Positions 8,769 through 14,891 of a DNA stretch of 64,000 bases are shown in pieces. The stretch comes from Tetragenococcus halophilus subsp. flandriensis. GTDB taxonomy: Bacteria > Bacillota > Bacilli > Lactobacillales > Enterococcaceae. Positions within the stretch are counted from its first letter, which is position 1; every line of letters starts with the position of its first letter. The stretch covers positions 25,014 to 89,013 of the forward strand of contig NZ_BSUG01000023.1 in the NCBI RefSeq assembly GCF_030161475.1. Direction: 5' to 3'. Made by a program: the position numbers and the translations under genes. The notes beneath the pieces were generated by a model. The model did not search any database. It saw only the letters and a list, made by a program, of their open reading frames with translations, and was not told the DNA's origin.

Positions 8769-9194
8769 ATGATTCGCAAATTACAAAAAGAAGATATAGA
8801 AACAGTGATTAATATATGGGAAGAAGAAAATATCAAAGCACATGATTTTATTGCTGCAAGTTATTGGTACAGCCAAATAGATATGATGAAAAGAGAGCTG
8901 CCGCGATCTGAAGTTTATGTGTATCTAGATAGTAAAGAAAATATTGTAGGATTTATTGGCTTAGCTGGCGAATATATCGCTGGACTTTTTGCTAGTCAGA
9001 AAAAACAATCTAGCGGTATAGGTAAACAATTGCTTGATTATGTTAAAACGCAAAAAAATAAATTAACTTTAGAAGCTTATGAAAAAAATCAAAGAGCGAT
9101 AGATTTTTACCAAAGAGAGGGCTTTGTGATAAAAGAAGCAAATGTCGATGAAGATACTGGCGAAAAAGAAGTTGTAATGTTTTGGAAAAAGTGA
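8769..9194 (+). CDS. GNAT family N-acetyltransferase
   Basis: This encodes a 141-residue GNAT acetyltransferase. The core includes VGFIGLAGEYIAGLFAS and the acetyl-CoA loop QKKQSSGIGKQLLDYVK, followed by LEAYEKNQRAIDFYQREGF, the classic end of the fold. AGGAG precedes the ATG. The pattern resembles YjaB-like acetyltransferases. It is read divergently from the MFS gene across about 100 bp, and a 41-bp repeat array starts 45 bp after its stop codon. Confidence 0.82.
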   Translation: MIRKLQKEDIETVINIWEEENIKAHDFIAASYWYSQIDMMKRELPRSEVYVYLDSKENIVGFIGLAGEYIAGLFASQKKQSSGIGKQLLDYVKTQKNKLTLEAYEKNQRAIDFYQREGFVIKEANVDEDTGEKEVVMFWKK

Positions 9195-9238
9195 ATCAAT
9201 GTTTAAACAGTTGGAATGTTTACTGTATTATTTACATC

Positions 9239-9485
9239 ATGAGTAAAGGAATTGAAAAAGCTTATCCAATAATTAAATAATGAGTAAAGAAATAACGAAT
9301 GCTTCTTCAATAATGGCCTAAATAAGTCATAAAAAGGATAAAAGTTGTTTTTCTAAGCAAAATTGAATAAAGAAATTCGAATTCATTCTTCAATAATTAA
9401 ATAATGAATAAAGAAATCAAAAAAGCTTCCTCAAAAACAAAATAATGAATAAAGAAAACCAAATCTTTTCCTCAATAATCAAGAA
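9239..9485. repeat. 41-bp tandem repeat array, family B
   Basis: Units beginning ATGARTAAAG start at 9239, 9280, (degenerate near 9321), 9363, 9404 and 9445, so the spacing is 41 bp throughout apart from one extra base. The unit carries TTCNTCAATAATTAAATA near its end. The sequence is non-coding and lies between a GNAT gene and a deacylase gene. The same family returns at 44326-44571. Confidence 0.85.
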
Positions 9486-9588
9486 AGAATGGCTATTTTC
9501 AATTTACGCGAGTTCACTATATTTGATTTCATAAATTTTATTTCTTATTATGTTTATTAGTTTAAATAAAGAGATAAGGAGAATGGAA

Positions 9589-10047
9589 ATGTCTAAAAAT
9601 GAAGTAGAGCTTTTTTTAGATAAGCAGAATATCGTTTATCAATCCTATGAATTTTCTTCTGATACTATTGATACAAGTAAGACACCTATTTTTAAGACTT
9701 TAGTACTTAAAGGAAATAAGACCGGTCCAACGATTGCGTTAGTTCCTTTAGATGCTCGTCTGGACTATAAAAAAACGGCTGCTGTTTCTAAAAATAGAAA
9801 AATAGGACTCCCGCCCATGGATTATGTGATGGAGACCACCGGTTATCCGCATGGTGCTAATACACCTATTGGAATTTATATGCATCATCCCGAGTATCCG
9901 ATATTATTTGATGAAGTAATAAAAAATTATGAACGTATTACTGTTTCTGCAGGTGAACTGGATAAAAGTGTAGTTATTGCGGTACAAGATTTGATTGATT
10001 TAGTTCATCCAGTGATTGCTGATTTGTTATCTAATAAAGATAGTTAA
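9589..10047 (+). CDS. YbaK/EbsC-type aminoacyl-tRNA deacylase
   Basis: This encodes a 152-residue protein of the YbaK/ProX editing superfamily, which hydrolyses mischarged tRNAs such as Cys-tRNA(Pro) in trans. Signature parts are FKTLVLKG near the start, the conserved lysine region of DYKKTAAVSKNRK, and TGYPHGANTPIGI, the family's glycine-rich substrate loop. I chose the ATG at 9589 because AAGGAG lies seven bases upstream; an ATG at 9550 is in frame without a site. It follows a long repeat-bearing intergenic region and is followed by a terminator shared with the convergent HxlR gene. Confidence 0.8.
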   Translation: MSKNEVELFLDKQNIVYQSYEFSSDTIDTSKTPIFKTLVLKGNKTGPTIALVPLDARLDYKKTAAVSKNRKIGLPPMDYVMETTGYPHGANTPIGIYMHHPEYPILFDEVIKNYERITVSAGELDKSVVIAVQDLIDLVHPVIADLLSNKDS

Positions 10048-10054
10048 TAAAAAA

Positions 10055-10090
10055 TGAGCCTTTGATGACAAAAAAGTTATCAGAGGCTCA
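10055..10090. terminator. Bidirectional terminator
   Basis: A hairpin TGAGCC...GAT / ATC...GGCTCA lies between the convergent deacylase and HxlR genes. The minus-strand side has the better T tract. Confidence 0.7.
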
Positions 10091-10099
10091 AATTATTTA

Positions 10100-10453
10100 T
10101 TAATTACTGTCAACTTCCATTTTTTCCATGCGTTGTAAATGCTGCATGCCCCAACTTCTCATTGAAATCATGATCGGAGATAGGCTATTTCCGTATTCTG
10201 TCATCGAATATTCTACTTTAGGAGGGACTTGTTGGTAGACCTTACGATGAATAATACCGTTATGTTCTAATTCTCTTAATTGAGAAGTTAACATTTTTTT
10301 CGTGATTTCAGGAATTGCACGTTGTAATTCACTAAAACGCAATTTTTCGTTTTCTAATAGATGAAATAAGATGATCGGTTTCCATTTACCGGAAATAATG
10401 TCCAAAGCAGCCTGTAGTTCTTGGCATGTTTCTCCGCTAGCTTGATTTTCCAT
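10100..10453 (-). CDS. HxlR family transcriptional regulator
   Basis: This encodes a 117-residue winged-helix regulator of the HxlR/DUF24 group, which often senses quinones, aldehydes or other electrophiles. The family core is visible: ALDIISGKWKPIILFHLL, then RFSELQRAIPEITKKMLTSQLREL and the wing VPPKVEYSMTEYG. A single cysteine at residue 10 (GETCQEL) occupies the position used as redox sensor in HypR/YodB-type members. It is divergent from a flavodoxin-fold oxidoreductase, the typical target. Paired AAAAAGTWAC elements in the shared promoter region are candidate operators. Confidence 0.87.
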   Translation of the reverse strand: MENQASGETCQELQAALDIISGKWKPIILFHLLENEKLRFSELQRAIPEITKKMLTSQLRELEHNGIIHRKVYQQVPPKVEYSMTEYGNSLSPIMISMRSWGMQHLQRMEKMEVDSN

Positions 10454-10496
10454 TGAAAAATTCCTTTCTCTTTAAAAATCTTTCATATCACATGGT

Positions 10497-10551
10497 TTCT
10501 AAAAAGTAACTAGGTTTAATTAAAGTGCCTTATTCCCAAAAAGTTACTTTT
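10497..10551. promoter_or_regulatory. Candidate HxlR operator region
   Basis: AAAAAGTAAC at about 10501 is followed by the inverted repeat AAAAGT-t-ACTTTT at 10539-10551, between the divergent HxlR and oxidoreductase genes. HxlR-type dimers bind such palindromes. The link is inferred from position. Confidence 0.5.
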
Positions 10552-10654
10552 CATTTATTATAACCTTATTGGCAAATTGATACAAGAACATTATTTGTTC
10601 GTTAATCGTAAATCATGCTATTTGAAAAATTTTTAATTAAGGAGAGGATACTAG

Positions 10655-11191
10655 ATGAAAACTTTAGTACTTATTTTCCATCCTAACCTAACGGAATCAC
10701 GTGGTAACCGTCGTTTATCACAAGAAATCGACAAATATTCTGATGTGACACTTCACAATGTTTACGCGTCATATCCTGATGGAAAAATTGATGTAAAAGC
10801 AGAACAACAACTCGTAGAAGAACACGATCGCATTATATTCCAGTTTCCATTTTATTGGTATAGTGCACCAGCATTATTAAAAAAATGGTTAGAAGAAGTT
10901 ATTGTCTACGGCTGGGCTTTTGGAACGAACGGTGACAAAATGCAAAATAAAGAATTTTTACCAGCTGTAACCACAGGCGTTGACCAAGAAGGTTATTCCG
11001 CTGAAGGGCTTGTTAAATTCAGTGTTCCTGAACTATTACGACCTTTAGAAGCGACAACTAACTTTGTCGGAGCTTATTATTTGGCCCCTTTTGTTGTGCA
11101 CGGCGTGGGACATCAAACGGACGAACAAATTGAAGAAAAAGCGAAGCATTATGCTTCTTACGCTTTAAGTGCAGAACGTATAGCTGTTTAG
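10655..11191 (+). CDS. NAD(P)H oxidoreductase, flavodoxin fold
   Basis: This encodes a 178-residue FMN-dependent NAD(P)H dehydrogenase of the KefF/YwrO/MdaB type, which reduces quinones and other electrophiles by two electrons. LVLIFHPNLTESRGNRRL is the phosphate-binding start of the fold, and FQFPFYWYSAPALLKKW is the family hallmark, with the flavin contact FGTNGD later. GGAGAGG precedes the ATG. It is divergent from the HxlR regulator, which suggests electrophile-induced expression. A terminator follows 30 bp after the stop. Confidence 0.87.
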   Translation: MKTLVLIFHPNLTESRGNRRLSQEIDKYSDVTLHNVYASYPDGKIDVKAEQQLVEEHDRIIFQFPFYWYSAPALLKKWLEEVIVYGWAFGTNGDKMQNKEFLPAVTTGVDQEGYSAEGLVKFSVPELLRPLEATTNFVGAYYLAPFVVHGVGHQTDEQIEEKAKHYASYALSAERIAV

Positions 11192-11221
11192 TAAAAATAA
11201 AAAGCAGATTAGTTAAAACGA

Positions 11222-11258
11222 GCGATTCCTCTCAGTAAATAGTGGGGAATCGTTTTTT
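11222..11258 (+). terminator. Terminator after oxidoreductase
   Basis: The stem CGATTCC / GGAATCG is followed by seven T. Confidence 0.75.
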
Positions 11259-11271
11259 TAATTTATTTGTT

Positions 11272-11317
11272 TACAATTGTAAATAAAGATGATAAGCTTT
11301 TATTGTTTACAATAGTA
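11272..11317. promoter_or_regulatory. Two cop boxes
   Basis: TACAATTGTA at 11272-11281 matches the CopY operator consensus TACAnnTGTA exactly, and TACAATAGTA at 11308-11317 differs at one base. They lie upstream of a short AGGAGG-preceded ORF and of the CoA-disulfide reductase gene, so this transcript is probably copper-induced through CopY encoded at 14183. Confidence 0.8.
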
Positions 11318-11353
11318 AACGGAAAATTATTTCTATACACTAAAAAAGGAGGT

Positions 11354-11404
11354 ATGCATATAGTTGAATCAATAGAAAGCTTGATTGCCCCTTATTTAAT
11401 TTAA
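11354..11404 (+). other. Possible short ORF behind cop boxes
   Basis: A strong AAGGAGG site at 11346-11352 leads after one base to ATG at 11354 and a 16-codon frame MHIVESIESLIAPYLI ended by TAA at 11402. Reading through this TAA gives a further 15 hydrophobic-rich codons to a second TAA at 11450. The spacing between site and ATG is too tight for efficient initiation. The unit ends at a strong terminator at 11484-11540. It could be a leader peptide, a small regulatory RNA or the remnant of a membrane-protein gene; I cannot decide between these. Confidence 0.3.
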
Positions 11405-11483
11405 GGACTGTCCTGGCAAATGTTTTCATTTTACTTTTTAAAAGTACTGTAACAAATAAAGCAAGATAGATATTTCTACGTTT

Positions 11484-11540
11484 AATAAAACAGTAATTCA
11501 TTTGATAGTAAGAATCAGTGGAATTGCTGTTTTATTTTAA
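11484..11540 (+). terminator. Strong hairpin with T-rich tail
   Basis: AATAAAACAGTAATTC at 11484-11499 pairs with GAATTGCTGTTTTATT at 11521-11536 with one G-T wobble. The T-rich right arm makes it a likely terminator between the cop boxes and the CoA-disulfide reductase gene. Confidence 0.6.
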
Positions 11541-11599
11541 GATACTCTTTGCTATGTTTAAGTAAGAAAACAAATTTTCTATGATAAAGGAGAATCCGT

Positions 11600-13246
11600 A
11601 TGAAAGTTGTTATCATAGGTGGCGTTGCCGGTGGAATGTCTGTAGCTACTCGCTTACGTCGTTTAAAAGAAGATGTGGAAATTATTGTATTGGAAAAAGG
11701 ACCTTATGTTTCTTTTGCTAATTGTGGTTTGCCTTATTATATCTCTGGAGAAATCGCAGATCGCAATCAGTTACTTGTGCAAACGTCCGAAAAATTAAAA
11801 GAACGTTTTAACATTGATGTTCGCCCAAATACTGAAGTTCTGCAAATTTTTCCGGATAATAAAAGTGTAACTGTTAAAAATGAAGATGGAGAATATGAAG
11901 AATCTTATGACAAGTTAATTCTTTCTCCTGGCGCAACTCCGATTACGCCTGCGATTCCAGGTATTGAAAAAAGCGATAATATTTATACTTTACGTAATAT
12001 CACGGACCTGGATGAAATTATGGAAGCTTTGCATGAACAGCCTAAAAATGTGACGGTGATCGGTGCTGGTTTTATCGGATTAGAGATGGCAGAAAACCTC
12101 TACAATAGAGGGCTAAATGTAAGGATTATAGAAAAAGCGTCGCAAGTTTTACCGGCTTTAGATGAAGAAATGGCAGCTTTCGTGCAAAATGAGTTGAACT
12201 CACAAGGTATCGAAGTCCTCACTTCTAATTCTGTAGAAGAATTTAAAGCAAATGGTACACAACTGATTTTAACCAATGGCAGACAGTTAGCATCTGATCT
12301 TACGATTTTATCGATCGGTATTCAACCTGAAAGTAAGTTAGCTAAAGATGCAAATCTAAAAACGGGAGTTAAAGATAGCATCACAGTGGATAAACATTAT
12401 CAAACGAGTGACCCAGATATTTATGCTATTGGAGATGCCATTAGTGTGAAACAACAAGTTAGCGGTCAAGAAGCACTGATTTCTTTAGCTTCACCTGCAA
12501 ATCGTCAAGGACGACAAGTAGCAGATATTATTGCAGGCCTCCCTAGAAAAAATCTAGGAAGCATAAGTACAGCCATTGTGCGTGTATTTGATCTTTCAGC
12601 GGCTACTACGGGCTTAAATGAAAGAACCGCTAAACAAGAAGAATTACCTATAGCAGTTGTCCACGTCAATGGCCAAGATCATGCAAGTTATTTTCCAGGG
12701 GCCACAGGAATTACTTTAAAATTGCTATTTAACCCAAAAACTGGAGAAATTTACGGGGCTCAAGGTATTGGACAAAAGGGTGTTGATAAACGAATCGATA
12801 TTTTAGCAACTGCCATAAAAGCAGGTTTAACCGTTATGGATCTTCCAGAATTAGAGCTTTCTTATGCACCACCATTTGGTTCGGCTAAAGATGTAGTAAA
12901 CATTGCTGGTTATACAGCATTAAATATTATGGAAGGTTTAAGTCAAAATATCCAATGGTACGAATTAGAAGAAGCATTTGGAAAAGGAAAAATTTTACTC
13001 GATGTAAGAAGCGATAATGAATTAAAAGCTGGTAAATTTAAAAATGCTATCCATATTCCACTTGATCAATTGCGCAATCGATTATCTGAATTGGATCCTT
13101 CCCAGGAATATATTGTCAGCTGTCATACTGGCTTACGAAGTTATATGGCAGAACGTATCTTGAAACAAAATGATTTTCATGTAGAAAACTTAGATGGTGC
13201 TTTTGCGCTATACAAAACAGTTCGCTCAGAAAATTTGATTGATTAA
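11600..13246 (+). CDS. CoA-disulfide reductase with rhodanese domain
   Basis: This encodes a 548-residue FAD-dependent pyridine nucleotide-disulfide oxidoreductase of the CoA-disulfide reductase/NADH oxidase group with a C-terminal rhodanese domain (CoADR-RHD). The FAD site is IGGVAGGMSVATRLRRL, the single redox cysteine is Cys42 in SFANCGLPYY, the NAD(P)H site is VIGAGFIGLEMAENL, and the second FAD contact is IYAIGDA. The rhodanese domain covers about residues 455-545 with active Cys508 in CHTGLRS. Such fusions reduce CoA disulfide, persulfides or polysulfides and help thiol homeostasis. A GGAG site precedes the ATG. Its nearness to cop boxes and the copper operon suggests a role in copper or thiol stress, although a terminator lies between. 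Confidence 0.88.
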   Translation: MKVVIIGGVAGGMSVATRLRRLKEDVEIIVLEKGPYVSFANCGLPYYISGEIADRNQLLVQTSEKLKERFNIDVRPNTEVLQIFPDNKSVTVKNEDGEYEESYDKLILSPGATPITPAIPGIEKSDNIYTLRNITDLDEIMEALHEQPKNVTVIGAGFIGLEMAENLYNRGLNVRIIEKASQVLPALDEEMAAFVQNELNSQGIEVLTSNSVEEFKANGTQLILTNGRQLASDLTILSIGIQPESKLAKDANLKTGVKDSITVDKHYQTSDPDIYAIGDAISVKQQVSGQEALISLASPANRQGRQVADIIAGLPRKNLGSISTAIVRVFDLSAATTGLNERTAKQEELPIAVVHVNGQDHASYFPGATGITLKLLFNPKTGEIYGAQGIGQKGVDKRIDILATAIKAGLTVMDLPELELSYAPPFGSAKDVVNIAGYTALNIMEGLSQNIQWYELEEAFGKGKILLDVRSDNELKAGKFKNAIHIPLDQLRNRLSELDPSQEYIVSCHTGLRSYMAERILKQNDFHVENLDGAFALYKTVRSENLID

Positions 13247-13249
13247 AAA

Positions 13250-13290
13250 GAATTCCTTCATTGATATTTTTTTTATTAATGAAGGAATTC
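13250..13290. terminator. Perfect 13-bp inverted repeat
   Basis: GAATTCCTTCATT at 13250-13262 and AATGAAGGAATTC at 13278-13290 pair perfectly right after the CoA-disulfide reductase stop codon. No U tract follows on the plus strand, so termination may depend on the stem or it may protect the 3' end. Confidence 0.6.
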
Positions 13291-13303
13291 CTCTAAAACT
13301 GTT

Positions 13304-13313
13304 TACAAATGTA
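13304..13313. promoter_or_regulatory. Cop box of the thioredoxin-fold gene
   Basis: TACAAATGTA matches TACAnnTGTA exactly, within an extended TTTACAAATGTAATC, 56 bp upstream of the 13369 gene. This places that gene under CopY. Confidence 0.75.
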
Positions 13314-13368
13314 ATCGATAGTTCTATAATACATTTAAGCTTTATTCATAGAAAGTGGTGATAAAGAT

Positions 13369-13638
13369 ATGAAAAGTACGAATTTGGAGATTTATACGCG
13401 TTCACTTTGTGGTGATTGTCAGGCTTTGAAACAATTTTTGAATGATAATAATATTTCTTTTAAAAACTATGAGTTAGATAGCAAGCCAGAAAAGGAACGG
13501 AAGCTAATGCAGATTACAGGCAACCGAATCGTTCCCGCTTTAGTTTTTAGTTCTGGTACTTTATTCAAAAAGCCAGAAAAAGTTTTTACTGGTTTTGGAA
13601 GAAATAAAGAACGAATCAAACATTTTTTGGAAATCTAA
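13369..13638 (+). CDS. Glutaredoxin/thioredoxin-fold protein, CxxC
   Basis: This encodes an 89-residue glutaredoxin-like protein. The active site is the dithiol Cys14-Gly-Asp-Cys17 in RSLCGDCQALKQFL, followed by the family's YELDSKPE and NRIVPALVF with the cis-proline Pro56. It should reduce or bind thiol partners in the cytoplasm. The gene stands alone between the CoA-disulfide reductase and the copper operon and has its own cop box, so copper probably induces it, perhaps to repair copper-damaged thiols or handle copper-thiol adducts. CopR-regulated redox genes are known from Lactococcus; that comparison is inference here. Confidence 0.8.
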   Translation: MKSTNLEIYTRSLCGDCQALKQFLNDNNISFKNYELDSKPEKERKLMQITGNRIVPALVFSSGTLFKKPEKVFTGFGRNKERIKHFLEI

Positions 13639-13658
13639 AAATTTTTTTGCTTTTACTG

Positions 13659-13715
13659 TTGACAAACGTAAACAAAAGATGTAGATTAAAGACATAGAGA
13701 AAAACTACAATTGTA
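13659..13715 (+). promoter_or_regulatory. copper operon promoter with cop boxes
   Basis: A -35 TTGACA at 13659-13664 and -10 TAGATT at 13682-13687 are 17 bp apart. A weak cop box GACAAACGTA (13661-13670) overlaps the -35, and a perfect one, TACAATTGTA (13706-13715), lies just before the ribosome-binding site GGAGGT. CopY bound here would block transcription. Confidence 0.8.
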
Positions 13716-13729
13716 AACGGAGGTGCAAT

Positions 13730-14143
13730 ATGGCGCATATGCATATGCAGCATGACGAAAGTGGAGACCTACCAGTAGATATTAAAGAAGTTAAAAATCC
13801 TAAATATCCAGTAGGAACAACAGTTGAACTGTTAACAGACCATATGTCGGATATGTTACACGCTAAAGCGATCATTGATGGCGTCTATGATACGACTGTT
13901 TATTCGGTAACTTATAATGATACAAACAGCAATGATCAAATTGCTGATCATAAATGGGTGGTTGATGGCGAAATAAGTTACAAAGGTAGCGTTGATGTCG
14001 GCGATCAAGTAACGATTCTGGCTAAACACATGGATGGGATGCAAGGTGCTACAGCTACGATCGAACGTATAACCACTGAACCTGTTCATATGATCGATTA
14101 TTATTCATCTGATCATGGCCGTTGGATAAAAAATCACCAATAG
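13730..14143 (+). CDS. YdhK-like (DUF1541) protein, no signal peptide
   Basis: This encodes a 137-residue protein with two copies of the DUF1541 module, about residues 25-75 and 82-128, each with the pattern VG...V...HM..M..A.A.I, rich in His and Met. YdhK-type proteins are usually about 200-residue lipoproteins linked to copper or cell-envelope stress. Here the N-terminus is MAHMHMQHDESGDLP with no signal peptide or lipobox, so it would stay in the cytoplasm, where the His/Met-rich start may bind copper. GGAGGT precedes the ATG. It is the first gene of the copY-copZ-copA operon. The function is inferred from context. Confidence 0.75.
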   Translation: MAHMHMQHDESGDLPVDIKEVKNPKYPVGTTVELLTDHMSDMLHAKAIIDGVYDTTVYSVTYNDTNSNDQIADHKWVVDGEISYKGSVDVGDQVTILAKHMDGMQGATATIERITTEPVHMIDYYSSDHGRWIKNHQ

Positions 14144-14182
14144 GTTGTTGAAAGCGAGCTTAAAGCTTGGGAGGAATAAGCC

Positions 14183-14578
14183 ATGCAAGTAACGAATGCA
14201 GAATGGCAAGTGATGAAAGTTGCCTGGACAAAAGAAACAATGACAAGTAAAGAAGTTATTGATTCATTACAAGAAAAATTTGAATGGACAGCTTCCACGA
14301 TTAAAACATTGTTAAGTCGCTTAGTAAATAAGGATTGCTTGGCAACAACAAAAGAAGGGAATAAATATTATTATTCTCCTCTTTTGTCAGAAAAAGAAAG
14401 CATTCATCAAACGACTCAGGAAGTTTCAGATAAAACTTGTCCTATGCAAATGAGCACAGTCGTTAATGAGCTTTTATTAAAAAATGATTTTACAGATAAT
14501 GATTTAGATAAAATCGAAGAAGTACTCAATGAAAAACGTCAATATACAGTTAATCATGTAAAATGTAACTGTGTGTAA
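14183..14578 (+). CDS. copY: CopY/TcrY copper-responsive repressor
   Basis: This 131-residue protein is the BlaI/MecI-type winged-helix repressor of the copper operon. MQVTNAEWQVMKVAW and STIKTLLSRLVNK are the DNA-binding domain that recognises TACAnnTGTA, and the C-terminal half dimerises. In characterised CopY the C-terminus carries CxCxxxxCxC, which binds zinc when repressing and copper when released. Here the protein ends in KCNCV, so only the first CxC exists; another cysteine is in DKTCPMQM. It is about 14 residues shorter than the Enterococcus hirae protein. GGGAGG precedes the ATG. It lies between ydhK and copZ. Confidence 0.9.
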   Translation: MQVTNAEWQVMKVAWTKETMTSKEVIDSLQEKFEWTASTIKTLLSRLVNKDCLATTKEGNKYYYSPLLSEKESIHQTTQEVSDKTCPMQMSTVVNELLLKNDFTDNDLDKIEEVLNEKRQYTVNHVKCNCV

Positions 14579-14607
14579 AATAAATAAAATTTTTGGAGGA
14601 ATTGATT

Positions 14608-14820
14608 ATGAATACAAATACTTACTCAGTACCAGATATGTCTTGCGCTCATTGCAAAATGCGCATCGAAGAAGAAGTGAATAAACTGACGGGCATTCAA
14701 AACGCCAATGCTGACCCGGAGGAAAAGAAATTAACGGTTACTTTTGATACAAATGACGTGCAATCTGCAGATATTGTAAATGCAGTAAGTGAAGCGGGGT
14801 ATACAGCAGAAAAAGCGTAG
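14608..14820 (+). CDS. copZ: Copper chaperone CopZ
   Basis: This encodes a 70-residue HMA-domain copper chaperone that carries Cu(I) to the ATPase and to CopY. The metal site is MSCAHC with two cysteines, in the usual MxCxxC setting near residue 11. The start is the ATG at 14608, seven bases after GGAGGA; the upstream TTG has no site. It follows copY by 29 bp and is separated from copA by a hairpin-bearing 71-bp gap, which could set the ratio of chaperone to pump. Confidence 0.92.
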   Translation: MNTNTYSVPDMSCAHCKMRIEEEVNKLTGIQNANADPEEKKLTVTFDTNDVQSADIVNAVSEAGYTAEKA

Positions 14821-14831
14821 TGAGCATTGTT

Positions 14832-14862
14832 GTGTAAGAAAATAAAATAACTTTTCTTACAC
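14832..14862 (+). promoter_or_regulatory. Intercistronic hairpin copZ-copA
   Basis: GTGTAAGAAAA at 14832-14842 and TTTTCTTACAC at 14852-14862 form a perfect 11-bp stem. No T run follows, so it is more likely an mRNA processing or stabilising element, or a partial attenuator, than a full terminator. Confidence 0.5.
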
Positions 14863-14891
14863 GCATCCGCTATTGAAGGAGGATGAAAAAG

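Noticed and set aside
9239..9485. CRISPR-like array.
   Set aside because: The repeats are contiguous with no unique spacers of constant size between identical repeats, the units are imperfect, and no cas genes occur in the window.
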